13,396 nt of DNA, taken from contig CAYHMW010000023.1 of NCBI GenBank assembly GCA_964357925.1, positions 1 to 13,396 of the forward strand, read 5' to 3'. Positions 5,986-11,536 of this stretch are shown here, piece by piece. A program made the position numbers and the translations under genes. The stretch's first letter is position 1, and every line of letters begins with the position of its first letter. The notes under the pieces are model-generated. The model ran no database searches. It saw only the letters and a program-made list of their open reading frames with translations, and was not told the DNA's origin. Source of the stretch: CAYHMW01 sp964357925. GTDB lineage: Bacteria; Patescibacteriota; Microgenomatia; UBA8517.

Positions 5986-6324
5986 TTAAGAACCTGGGGT
6001 TTTTACCCCAGGTTTATTTTTTAGGTCCTTTGGGAGGATGACGATCCCTGATTCTGAAGAGACTTGTACTGCTTCCCTGAGATTTTCAAGACTTGTGGGA
6101 TTTAATGTTCCACTTGGTGAAGCAGTATTTTCTATTATTGGTTTGGGTGTGGTTTTTGTGGTTAAAGGGGAAGGAGTTTTTTGAATTTGCTTCAGGGCAG
6201 TATCATTAAGATGTTTGACTGGGGATAGTATCATAACAACCAAGATTGAAGTAAATATAATTGCGGACGCGTAGCGGATTTTACTCCACTTTCTCGATAC
6301 TAATTTAGAAGCTGAGGTCGACAC
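5986..6324 (-). CDS. unknown single-pass membrane protein, Pro/Thr-rich
   Basis: This 112-residue protein has a basic N-terminus (KLVSRKWSKIR), one membrane segment at about 18-36 (YASAIIFTSILVVMILS) and an external Pro/Thr/Ser-rich tail, so it is probably an anchored extracellular or cell-wall spacer. It starts with GTG at 6324 and overlaps the end of the CHRD-like gene by 20 bases, a sign of translational coupling. A later start is unlikely because the overlap region encodes part of the basic N-terminus. Its final codons are formed by the terminator hairpin of the opposite gene. No family is recognised. Confidence 0.65.
   Translation of the reverse strand: MSTSASKLVSRKWSKIRYASAIIFTSILVVMILSPVKHLNDTALKQIQKTPSPLTTKTTPKPIIENTASPSGTLNPTSLENLREAVQVSSESGIVILPKDLKNKPGVKTPGS
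5991..6022 (+). terminator. intrinsic terminator of the 77-residue gene
   Basis: A perfect 10-base stem, aacctggggt (5991-6000) with acccaggtt-type arm 6005-6014, closes a TTTT loop and is followed by TATTTTTT. The same DNA encodes the last ten or so residues (KNKPGVKTPGS) of the convergent minus-strand gene, so terminator and coding end overlap. Confidence 0.92.
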
Positions 6325-6823
6325 AAGCTACACTTTTAGCAAGATTTTTCTCTGATGCGTGGACATTAAGGGCAAGGGGTAATTTGGATTTAAGCATGGC
6401 TGTTGTGGTTTGCAGTTCTGTGGTTGATGTTCCGTTTACAACGCTTGTGAGTGGGTAGACAATATCACCAAGTTTCTCACAAGCCCCTTTGTGTATGTGG
6501 GCTGGTTGAGAAGCAGAAGGCGCTCCTTTCATTTCAAGATAAACTTGAAAATTTCCATTAGTGCTAAAGGTTGCGAGGCCTGTTTCTCCTGATTTGTTTT
6601 GTGCATCTAAAGCAAATATGGTTTCCGACACTTTAATCGTACTTTCTCCTTTTCTTTTTTCTGCCTTAAGTGTGTATGGAAAAAAACTTTGTGGACCTAC
6701 AAGAAGGAAGTATAGTGCAATAAGAACCATTGTGAGGATAGAAAGATTAAAGATAGCCTTTGGATCTATTTTGGGAGCTTGAAGAATGTAACTTTTCTTT
6801 TTAGGCATAGTTAAATTTCTCAT
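6305..6823 (-). CDS. membrane-anchored CHRD-like domain protein
   Basis: This is a 172-residue protein with a membrane anchor at about 24-44 and one extracellular domain from about 60 to the end. The domain has the pattern of CHRD/superoxide-dismutase-like beta sandwiches: GETGLATFSTNGNFQVYLEMKG-type strands, QPAHIHKGACEKLGDIVYPL, VVNGTSTTEL, and LALNVHASEKN...VACVDLSF. H-I-H and N-V-H histidines could bind metal, as in Cu/Zn SOD relatives. The two cysteines (in GACEK and VACVD) could form a disulfide. Enzyme activity is not shown for this group. Two starts are possible: ATG 6823, or ATG 6808 (MPKKKSYIL), which fits a TTGACA at 6843-6838 with a start site near 6808. It is followed by an overlapping membrane gene. 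Confidence 0.8.
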   Translation of the reverse strand: MRNLTMPKKKSYILQAPKIDPKAIFNLSILTMVLIALYFLLVGPQSFFPYTLKAEKRKGESTIKVSETIFALDAQNKSGETGLATFSTNGNFQVYLEMKGAPSASQPAHIHKGACEKLGDIVYPLTSVVNGTSTTELQTTTAMLKSKLPLALNVHASEKNLAKSVACVDLSF

Positions 6824-6857
6824 TTCTGCTTATTACTTGTCAAGTCCCTAATAACTA

Positions 6858-6887
6858 TTGACTTCGGATAATATTCGGGTATATAAA
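6858..6887 (+). promoter_or_regulatory. promoter of the small gene-dinB operon, leaderless
   Basis: TTGACT (6858-6863), an 18-base spacer and TATAAA (6882-6887) place transcription start at or next to the ATG at 6894. The TTG that would extend the reading frame to 6858 is therefore the -35 box and not a start codon. The mRNA is predicted leaderless. Confidence 0.65.
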
Positions 6888-6893
6888 ATACTA

Positions 6894-7154
6894 ATGGTTG
6901 AAAAAATTGATGAACTCGTAACTGTGGGATTTACTTTTGATAGCGTTAAGCGACGGGTGGCTCCGAAGAGTGTTGTGTGGAACGGAAGACTTTATGGTGT
7001 CTCGAAAATTGGACTTCATCATACTTATCGTGAGGGACGGACGCTTTATCATGTGTTTTCTGTTGTTGCGAACACGCTTTTTATGCGATTGGTTTTGAAT
7101 ACCGAAAACTTGTATTGGAAATTGACTGAGATCTCAGATGGAATTGCAGTTTAA
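6894..7154 (+). CDS. small unknown protein linked to Y-family polymerase
   Basis: An 86-residue soluble protein starting MVEKIDELVTV. It looks like a compact beta-strand domain: RRVAPKSVVWNGRLYGVSKIG, HHTYREGRTLYHVFSVVA, FMRLVLNTENLYWKLTEI. The pattern V-x-W-x-G-R-x-Y and a late strand ending in a W-x-L resembles small domains found next to error-prone polymerase genes in other bacteria (DUF6504-like); this resemblance is from memory and uncertain. It overlaps dinB by 17 bases and shares its promoter, so a role in lesion bypass, such as regulating or docking the polymerase, is likely but inferred. ATG 6894 is chosen over TTG 6858 because the latter lies in the -35 box. Confidence 0.75.
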   Translation: MVEKIDELVTVGFTFDSVKRRVAPKSVVWNGRLYGVSKIGLHHTYREGRTLYHVFSVVANTLFMRLVLNTENLYWKLTEISDGIAV

Positions 7155-8439
7155 CATCGCTCCCTCAACTGTCATGCATATTGACCTCAATTCTTGCTTT
7201 GCTTCGATTGAGCAGCAGGCTAATCCCCTTTTGCGTGGTAAACCGATTGCGGTTGCTGCCTATGACAGCCCAGGAGGGTGCATATTGGCTCCTTCTATCG
7301 AAGCGAAGACTTATGGCATAAAGACTGGTATGAGAGTTTTTGAAGGAAAGGCGTTGTGTCCAAAACTTGTGATTTTGCCTCCTGATCCGCGGAAGTACAG
7401 GGATATCCATTTAAAGTTACGAAAGCTTGTGAGTTCCTATACTGATAATTTTAATCCGAAATCAATTGATGAGTTTGTACTGGATTTGGAGGGGTATCCG
7501 GCGTTGGAGAGAAGTATAGATCCCGCATCTTCGTGCGGGATGACCCAGCCAAAAGCTGCGCATTTAGGCGGGCAGGCAGGCAGAATGTGGGATACGGCGA
7601 GGGAAATTAAGGAGAGAGTTAAGAGTGAAATTGGAGAGTGGTTACGAGTTTCAATAGGGATTGCAGCAAATAGATTTTTGGCAAAGGTGGCGGCTGGTAT
7701 TTATAAACCAGATGGGCTCGATGAAATTAACGCTCAAAATTTTAGAGAAGTTTATGCTGAGCTTGCCCTTACAGATTTGACAGGAATAGCTCATCGAAAT
7801 GCAGCCAGGTTAAATAAAGTGGGTATTTATGGTGTAAATGACTTTTATGATGCCTCGATTTCTCGTTTGAAGGCTGCTTTTGGATCTATAAACTCACTAT
7901 ATTGGGCGATGAGGCTTCGAGGGTGGGAGGTTGATGCGGTGCAGCAAACTCGTCGTAGTTATGGCAACTCGTATTCACTTCCCAAACCTTTTGCGGCACG
8001 ACGCGATCTCTGCCCGATCTTATGCAAATTAGTAAGTAAAACTGGATTTAGATTGCGACGTGCTAGGTTATCTGCATCTGGTGTGCATATAGGAATAAGT
8101 TATCGTGACCGGTCGTTTTGGCATCATGGAGTGAGCTTTTCGGAACCAATGTTTGATAGCCGGGATTTATATAAGAGGGCGATGATGATTCTTTTGCAGA
8201 GTGGTTGCACGAAGTCGGTTCATACGCTTTCGGTTTCTGTTTTTGGTCTTTCTCCGATTGGCGCGATGCAGCTATCTTTGTTTGATGATTTACCAAAGAA
8301 AGAGGCATTGGTTTTGAGTGTGGATTCAGTTAATAAGAAGTGGGGTGAATTTACTTTAATATCTGCGAACATGTTGAGTGCGCGGGATTATGTCCCAGAC
8401 AGGATCGCGTTTGGCGGCGTTCACGAATTGGAGGAATAA
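7138..8439 (+). CDS. dinB: Y-family DNA polymerase (DinB/UmuC-like)
   Basis: This 433-residue translesion polymerase has the palm acidic residues D16 (HIDLNSCFASIEQ) and D111-E112 (KSIDEFVLDL). Also seen are the finger region GGCILAPSIEAKTYGIKTGMR (46-66), SIGIAANRFLAKVAAGIYKP, and the thumb helix-hairpin-helix LTDLTGIAHRNAARLNKVGIY. The little-finger domain follows. The C-terminal part contains QLSLFDD, a match to the beta-clamp binding motif, so it can be recruited to the replication fork. Clear oddity: residues about 127-149 (IDPASSCGMTQPKAAHLGGQ then AGR) are encoded by palindromic repeat DNA inserted in frame between SIDEFVLDLEGYPALE and the MWDTAREIKERV helix. They have no counterpart in family members I know. 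Catalytic residues are untouched, so the enzyme is probably active. An alternative start is M13 at 7174. Confidence 0.93.
   Translation: MELQFNIAPSTVMHIDLNSCFASIEQQANPLLRGKPIAVAAYDSPGGCILAPSIEAKTYGIKTGMRVFEGKALCPKLVILPPDPRKYRDIHLKLRKLVSSYTDNFNPKSIDEFVLDLEGYPALERSIDPASSCGMTQPKAAHLGGQAGRMWDTAREIKERVKSEIGEWLRVSIGIAANRFLAKVAAGIYKPDGLDEINAQNFREVYAELALTDLTGIAHRNAARLNKVGIYGVNDFYDASISRLKAAFGSINSLYWAMRLRGWEVDAVQQTRRSYGNSYSLPKPFAARRDLCPILCKLVSKTGFRLRRARLSASGVHIGISYRDRSFWHHGVSFSEPMFDSRDLYKRAMMILLQSGCTKSVHTLSVSVFGLSPIGAMQLSLFDDLPKKEALVLSVDSVNKKWGEFTLISANMLSARDYVPDRIAFGGVHELEE
7519..7582. repeat. palindromic repeat insertion inside dinB
   Basis: A perfect 8-base inverted repeat atcccgca (7520-7527) / tgcgggat (7534-7541) with loop tcttcg is followed by ggcgggcaggcaggcag (7567-7583). 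The latter shares ggcgggcagg with the reverse complement of the palindrome at 310-319. Both parts are GC-rich and keep the dinB frame open, adding about 23 residues. It resembles the in-frame palindromic elements known from Rickettsia (RPE) in behaviour. Confidence 0.7.
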
Positions 8440-8441
8440 TT

Positions 8442-8471
8442 ACTCCGCCTAGTTGGCGGGGTGTTTTTTTT
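8442..8471 (+). terminator. intrinsic terminator of dinB
   Basis: The stem 8442-8449 with 8455-8462 has eight pairs, one of them a G·T, with ccgcc/ggcgg at its core. The loop is tagtt, followed by one G and eight Ts. It starts two bases after the dinB stop codon and ends one base before the stop of the convergent 40-residue gene. Confidence 0.92.
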
Positions 8472-8472
8472 G

Positions 8473-8595
8473 CTATCTTCGTTTGCGATGCTTGTTGTGA
8501 TGATAGCGGTAGTACCAGAGATTGTAGAGAGTGTCCGCTTTGAGCTTCCTAAGCTTAAACATGCTTCGCGGGAAGCCGACTGATTTTTGTTTCAA
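8473..8595 (-). CDS. 40-residue very basic small protein
   Basis: A short ORF on the minus strand starts with TTG at 8595 and ends with TAG at 8473. It is preceded by a near-perfect Shine-Dalgarno AAGGAGG (8608-8602) six bases from the start, the strongest ribosome binding site in the window. The product is rich in Arg, Lys, His and Tyr: it begins MKQKSVGFPRSMFKLRKLKA and ends with YYRYHHNKHRKRR. Charge and size suggest binding to RNA, ribosome or DNA, like small basic ribosomal proteins, but it matches none of those I know. It lies 61 bases downstream of the DUF192 gene, with only a weak candidate promoter between them, and converges on dinB. A hairpin formed by gcttcc/ggaagc is part of its coding sequence. 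Confidence 0.6.
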   Translation of the reverse strand: MKQKSVGFPRSMFKLRKLKADTLYNLWYYRYHHNKHRKRR

Positions 8596-8656
8596 AAAAT
8601 ACCTCCTTACTTTATCTACGACTATAGTAAATGAGACAGGTTAATTTGGGAAGATG

Positions 8657-9166
8657 CTACTTTATTGAATCGGGGATGATAACTTTGTCGCCAACTGTAA
8701 TTTGATTTTGCTCTGTGTAACCTGCTCGGACTTCGAGTACATAGTCTATTGGTTCTGCTGGAATGATTAAAGGGATGTTTTCGTCTGCTGTTTGCAGGGC
8801 TATCGGCTCTACTCTGGCGTTAATTTGTGTAACTACTCCATCGTCAATCCAGATGATATCAATTGGTATAAGCATGTTTTTCATCCAAAAAGGTGGGGTG
8901 ACGTCTTTTTCATTAAAAATAAAGAGCATTCCTTGGTTGGGCATCAAATTTCTGATACCGCCCAATCCTCTGGCCCTTTTTTCGTTTGTGTCTGCCAAAT
9001 CGATACCTATTTCATGGTTGCCGATGGTGATTGTAGTTTTGTGCTGAGAGGTAGGTGCGGGAGTTTGTCTTGTGAGATTGATAACATCTTTGTTTTTTCT
9101 AACATAATAGAGCACAAAAAATAATCCAAGTAATAGGAGTATCACCAAGAATTGTTTGAGTGTCAC
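8657..9166 (-). CDS. DUF192 family protein, membrane-anchored
   Basis: This 169-residue protein has an N-terminal membrane anchor (about 5-22) and a DUF192 domain (PF02643) from about 45. Seen are the family's strands TITIGNHEIGIDLADTNEKRARGLGG, the hallmark MPNQGMLFIFNEKDVTPPFWM then KNMLIPIDIIWID, and the C-terminal PAEPIDYVLEVRAGYTEQN. DUF192 proteins are small extracytoplasmic proteins whose biochemical role is not established. The start codon is GTG at 9166 and overlaps the stop of the preceding 54-residue ORF as GTGA, indicating coupled translation. Confidence 0.92.
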   Translation of the reverse strand: MTLKQFLVILLLLGLFFVLYYVRKNKDVINLTRQTPAPTSQHKTTITIGNHEIGIDLADTNEKRARGLGGIRNLMPNQGMLFIFNEKDVTPPFWMKNMLIPIDIIWIDDGVVTQINARVEPIALQTADENIPLIIPAEPIDYVLEVRAGYTEQNQITVGDKVIIPDSIK

Positions 9167-9327
9167 TTTTCTAAAATTGCTGCAGCTACTTTGTCTGTTT
9201 CGCTGAATATTGTATACGAAAGGAGTATTAGGAGAAAAATAATTGAGGGAAGCAACAGAAGAGTGAGATTGTTTTCTACTGTATGTCTGCTTCTATGCAG
9301 ATGGATAAGATCGTGTCGGGTGGGCAT
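9163..9327 (-). CDS. 54-residue single-pass membrane protein coupled to DUF192 gene
   Basis: This ORF runs from ATG 9327 to TGA 9163. The product starts MPTRHDLIHLHRSRHTVEN, has one hydrophobic segment at about 21-41 (LTLLLLPSIIFLLILLSYTI) and ends with a short charged helix (SETDKVAAAILEK). Two signs support it: a perfect TATAAT (9335-9340 complement) seven bases before the ATG, which predicts a leaderless mRNA, and a GTGA overlap with the DUF192 start. The basic N-terminus before the membrane segment predicts N-in, C-out topology. No family is recognised. It could be a membrane partner of the DUF192 protein. Confidence 0.6.
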   Translation of the reverse strand: MPTRHDLIHLHRSRHTVENNLTLLLLPSIIFLLILLSYTIFSETDKVAAAILEK

Positions 9328-9334
9328 TGTGTTA

Positions 9335-9340
9335 ATTATA
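9335..9340 (-). promoter_or_regulatory. -10 box (TATAAT) of the small membrane protein-DUF192 unit
   Basis: TATAAT on the minus strand lies seven bases before ATG 9327, so the transcript should begin at the start codon. It sits just after the 3' end of tRNA-Leu. No good -35 box is visible. Confidence 0.5.
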
Positions 9341-9362
9341 GCGACTTATATTAGTTGCATAT

Positions 9363-9450
9363 TGGTGCCAGAGACAGGAGTTGAACCTGCACTCCCTAAA
9401 AGGGAACATGGTCCTAAACCATGCGCGTCTGCCAATTCCGCCACCCTGGC
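9363..9450 (-). tRNA. tRNA-Leu (anticodon TAG)
   Basis: The minus strand gives the acceptor GCCAGGG/CTCTGGC, then discriminator A and an encoded CCA (9365-9363). The anticodon arm is CATGG-TTTAGGA-CCATG (anticodon TAG). A long variable arm TTCCCTTTTAGGGAG marks it as class II, and the T-arm is GCAGG-TTCAACT-CCTGT. The length of 88 bases with CCA is typical for tRNA-Leu. Confidence 0.96.
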
Positions 9451-9548
9451 CAGTTAGAACCCTGTGCATACAGCATTCTAATCTTACTCGCTATTATACC
9501 AACTAAGTTACTTTAGGTCTAAAGTTTTCGTAATGGTTCTAACTGGCC
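9448..9548. repeat. 14-base inverted repeat joining tRNA-Leu 5' end and GIY-YIG 3' end
   Basis: The string ggccagttagaacc (9448-9461) spans the first bases of tRNA-Leu and its 5' flank. Its exact reverse complement is at 9535-9548, spanning the last codons and stop of the GIY-YIG gene. The 73 bases between hold the tRNA promoter. Confidence 0.8.
9493..9521 (-). promoter_or_regulatory. promoter of tRNA-Leu
   Basis: On the minus strand TAGACC (9521-9516), a 17-base spacer and TATAAT (9498-9493) predict a start near 9486, leaving a 5' leader of about 36 bases to be trimmed by RNase P. Confidence 0.6.
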
Positions 9549-9799
9549 CGAGGCTTGAGATATTGTTTCAATCGGTTTTTAATATATTTTCTTCCTGGAC
9601 CACTCTTGAGGTATTTTTCTCTATTGAGAGAATCATATTGGTTTAAATTGGATTCGTAGTATATAAGTTTGATTGGTAGTTTTGTTTTCGTTGCATACAC
9701 TTTGCCTTTTTTGTGAAGTTTAATTCTTTCTTTAAGATCTTTAGTGTAGCCAATGTAAAAATGATTGTTCTTATCGAGCAAAACGTAAACGTAAAACAT
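9539..9799 (-). CDS. small GIY-YIG nuclease family protein, upstream of tRNA-Leu
   Basis: This 86-residue stand-alone GIY-YIG domain protein has Y5-V6-L7 for the GIY strand, Y15-I16-G17 for YIG, a probable active-site R25 in KDLKERIKLH, and a candidate catalytic glutamate E61 in NREKYLKSGPGRKYIKNRL. It is a paralogue-like relative of the product of 62-298, and the two share the KLIYYE and REKY motifs. Like that gene it lies on the same strand directly upstream of a tRNA. A TACAAT seven bases before the ATG predicts a leaderless message. The last codons form one arm of an inverted repeat with the tRNA-Leu 5' end. Confidence 0.9.
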   Translation of the reverse strand: MFYVYVLLDKNNHFYIGYTKDLKERIKLHKKGKVYATKTKLPIKLIYYESNLNQYDSLNREKYLKSGPGRKYIKNRLKQYLKPRAS

Positions 9800-9806
9800 A
9801 CCTTAA

Positions 9807-9836
9807 ATTGTAGTCTATCTGGTTGAAATTGGTCTA
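9807..9836 (-). promoter_or_regulatory. promoter of the second GIY-YIG gene, leaderless
   Basis: On the minus strand TAGACC (9836-9831), an 18-base spacer and TACAAT (9812-9807) are followed by seven bases and the ATG. The -35 hexamer is the same as that of tRNA-Leu. The region 9837-9885 upstream contains an AT-rich imperfect hairpin built on two copies of caatattt. Confidence 0.45.
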
Positions 9837-9917
9837 AAGCACCATGAATTTGAGCAATATTTGTGTATATGAACAATATTTAGTGCTATAAGTGTATTTT
9901 GATTTGTAGTAGTATGT

Positions 9918-10024
9918 CCATAACAAAAGGAACCCCCCGGTCTAAATCACAGTTTGTGACCTAGAACGGGGGGCTCGCTCGAATTCGCACGCCTCCTACT
10001 AAAAAGCAGTCAGCCTGTGAACGT
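9918..10024 (-). ncRNA. candidate small RNA with strong 3' hairpin
   Basis: A consensus promoter (10059-10031) predicts transcription from about 10024 toward lower coordinates, and no sizeable ORF follows. The RNA would contain an exposed AGGAGG and then a long hairpin from 9972 to 9932: six C-G pairs plus G-C, one mismatch, UCUA/UAGA, two G·U pairs and UCACA/UGUGA with an AAC loop. It is followed by a U-rich tail (UUCCUUUUGUU). The two G·U pairs exist only in minus-strand RNA, in agreement with the promoter direction. A nine-codon GTG ORF sits between AGGAGG and the hairpin but its spacing is too short to be convincing. I do not recognise it as SRP RNA, 6S RNA, tmRNA or RNase P RNA. It could also be a leader or attenuator of the GIY-YIG gene 130 bases further on. 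Confidence 0.4.
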
Positions 10025-10030
10025 GGTCAT

Positions 10031-10059
10031 ACTATAACATATTACTACAGGTCTGTCAA
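10031..10059 (-). promoter_or_regulatory. consensus promoter upstream of the candidate small RNA
   Basis: On the minus strand a perfect TTGACA (10059-10054), a 17-base spacer and TATAGT (10036-10031) make this the strongest promoter in the window. The -35 box contains the TGA stop codon of the methyltransferase gene. Confidence 0.7.
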
Positions 10060-10823
10060 TTAGATCCCTGTTTTTGGGCCAATATGAAGATTGATGGGCC
10101 GAAATAGTATTTTGCAAGAGGTTTTTGCATAAGCGACTCAACGAGAAGTAGCCAATTAATAGGAAAAATTTTTTTAAGCAATGGGAGTCTAATATTTGAG
10201 ACTGAGCGCTTCTCTATTACTTTTAGGCCATATCTTTCTAATACCTCAATTATTAGTTCGGGGTGATAATTTTTGAATGGTATACCCTTATTAAGGGGAT
10301 TTTTAGGTGATATATCACTCGGAAAAATGTCTAAAGGAAAAGTTAAATTACCTTTGATGAGGTTTTGGAAAATTGCTTTACCATGCATTTTGTTAGCGAA
10401 CTCCATAATTAAGTGACCTTTTGAAGGTAGGATTTTACTGATTATGCTGATTGCTTCTTCGATATCGTCTAAATGGTGTGCTACCCGTATCATTATGATC
10501 ATATCGACCTTTATATTTTTTAGTTTTTTGTGGGAATGTTTAATGTCTGTGAAGATAAAATTAAGCTTAGTTTTTTTAGGTGGAAGTAGTTTTTGTCGAG
10601 CTTCTTTTAGAAGTTTTTTGGAGGGTTCAAGAAGTTGGATTGTTTTTGCACGCGTGGAATAATATGGGAAAAGTCGTCCGTAACCGCCACCAATATCGGC
10701 AATGGTTTTAATATGAGGTATTTTGGCAAGGAAACTCGTGAGTGCTAATGCTTCGCTTCTATGTTCGTACTCTCTAGTGTTCCAATATTTAGCATAATCG
10801 TAATCGTCGTACCAGTTGTTCAT
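10056..10823 (-). CDS. class I SAM-dependent methyltransferase
   Basis: This 255-residue methyltransferase has a Rossmann-type SAM domain. Motif I is IADIGGGYGR (D43-I-G-G-G-Y-G49). A second acidic strand follows in IQLLEPSKKLLKEAR, which binds the ribose hydroxyls, then FIFTDIKHSH and the motif IV-like region VDMIIMIRVAHHLDD. The C-terminal part (about 150-250) is less typical and may hold the substrate. The pattern fits the Methyltransf_11/25 group acting on small molecules or lipids, and the acceptor cannot be named. It starts 16 bases after the lysozyme-like gene and is probably co-transcribed with it, without a Shine-Dalgarno. Confidence 0.88.
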   Translation of the reverse strand: MNNWYDDYDYAKYWNTREYEHRSEALALTSFLAKIPHIKTIADIGGGYGRLFPYYSTRAKTIQLLEPSKKLLKEARQKLLPPKKTKLNFIFTDIKHSHKKLKNIKVDMIIMIRVAHHLDDIEEAISIISKILPSKGHLIMEFANKMHGKAIFQNLIKGNLTFPLDIFPSDISPKNPLNKGIPFKNYHPELIIEVLERYGLKVIEKRSVSNIRLPLLKKIFPINWLLLVESLMQKPLAKYYFGPSIFILAQKQGSN

Positions 10824-10839
10824 TTATAAAAACACGCTT

Positions 10840-11478
10840 TTATTCCATGTCTTCCATGAAAGTGTTGACAGCTTCTGCCCATGAACCATTACTTAAAGGA
10901 GTGTATTTTGTCATTATTTCATTTGGAGTTGTCAACCCTTTGTCAAGGTATTCTTCTCTAAGGCCTTTTGATACAGCTTCGATACCTTCGTTGAATGATT
11001 CAAAACCAAGCGTGCCACGGCTGTGGATTCCCCATCCCCAGCAGTTGTAGGTCCCTTCTGGAATAATTTTGCAAAGGTTGCTCTCCTGTTGAGCAATGGC
11101 TGTAAGCAAACGAAAATCCAGTTCGTAGCGATCTGCAGTTTCGACTAAAAATTTGGAATGTGAGGAAAGAGGTGAGTTGTAGGTATTAAGGTAATTTTGA
11201 ATTATATGTTCGCGGGCGTCAGATGGTTGTGCTGTGCCGTCGACTGAGGCGAAGCTTGATTCGTAGAATGAGAGAATAGGTGTATTGTTTTGGGTTTTTG
11301 AGGCGAGCACCGAAGAGCTTTTATTTGTATTGGATACGGAGAAGAGAGTATAGAGTGACAGTGCAAGAGTGATTGGAACGAAGACCATGAATGAGAAGAC
11401 AAGAATTGCGCTTTTAAAAACTATATTTGGTTTAATGATGGATTCTTCGACTTGGTCAATTGTGTTATTAGGGTACAT
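10840..11478 (-). CDS. membrane-anchored lysozyme-like (lytic transglycosylase/glucosaminidase) protein
   Basis: This 212-residue protein has a cytoplasmic N-terminus (1-20), one membrane anchor (about 23-46) and an extracellular lysozyme-fold domain from about 85. The likely catalytic glutamate is E132 in LLTAIAQQESNLC. It is followed by a glycine/aromatic stretch (NCWGWGIHSRGTLGFESFNEG) and a terminal helical part (EIMTKYTPLSNGSWAEAVNTFMEDME) typical of small peptidoglycan hydrolases of this fold. Two cysteines (in NLCK and YNCW) may form a disulfide. It probably remodels the cell wall. A possible promoter, ATGACA with 19-base spacer and TAAAAT, lies upstream on the minus strand. It is the first of two genes, with a methyltransferase. 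Confidence 0.85.
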   Translation of the reverse strand: MYPNNTIDQVEESIIKPNIVFKSAILVFSFMVFVPITLALSLYTLFSVSNTNKSSSVLASKTQNNTPILSFYESSFASVDGTAQPSDAREHIIQNYLNTYNSPLSSHSKFLVETADRYELDFRLLTAIAQQESNLCKIIPEGTYNCWGWGIHSRGTLGFESFNEGIEAVSKGLREEYLDKGLTTPNEIMTKYTPLSNGSWAEAVNTFMEDME

Positions 11479-11536
11479 TTGGTTTTAGAGCTTGGTATTT
11501 TAGCAATAGGATACCACATTTTGTCATTCCACTTTG

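Noticed and set aside
6858..6893. TTG start extending the small dinB-linked protein by 12 residues
   Set aside because: These bases form the -35 box and spacer of a good promoter whose start site falls at ATG 6894.
8544..8576. Hairpin gcttcc/ggaagc as a terminator
   Set aside because: It is not followed by a T-run and lies within the 40-residue coding sequence. Coding constraint explains it better.
8763..9124. Two long plus-strand reading frames antisense to the DUF192 gene
   Set aside because: The minus strand holds a clear DUF192 protein with its hallmark motifs. The plus frames match nothing and arise from its codon pattern.
9152..9457. Open reading frame of 101 codons on the plus strand
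   Set aside because: It runs antisense through tRNA-Leu and the small membrane ORF. It has no ribosome binding site and is a shadow.
9643..9876. 77-codon minus-strand frame overlapping the second GIY-YIG gene
   Set aside because: It lies in another frame over a clear GIY-YIG domain, has no recognisable features, and its start lies upstream of the mapped promoter.
9905..10049. Near-perfect 13-base terminal inverted repeats (9905-9917 and 10037-10049) suggesting a MITE-like element
   Set aside because: The right arm is the spacer between the -35 and -10 boxes of the consensus promoter, no target duplication is visible, and AT-rich 13-mers with a mismatch can occur by chance. The promoter-hairpin reading explains more.
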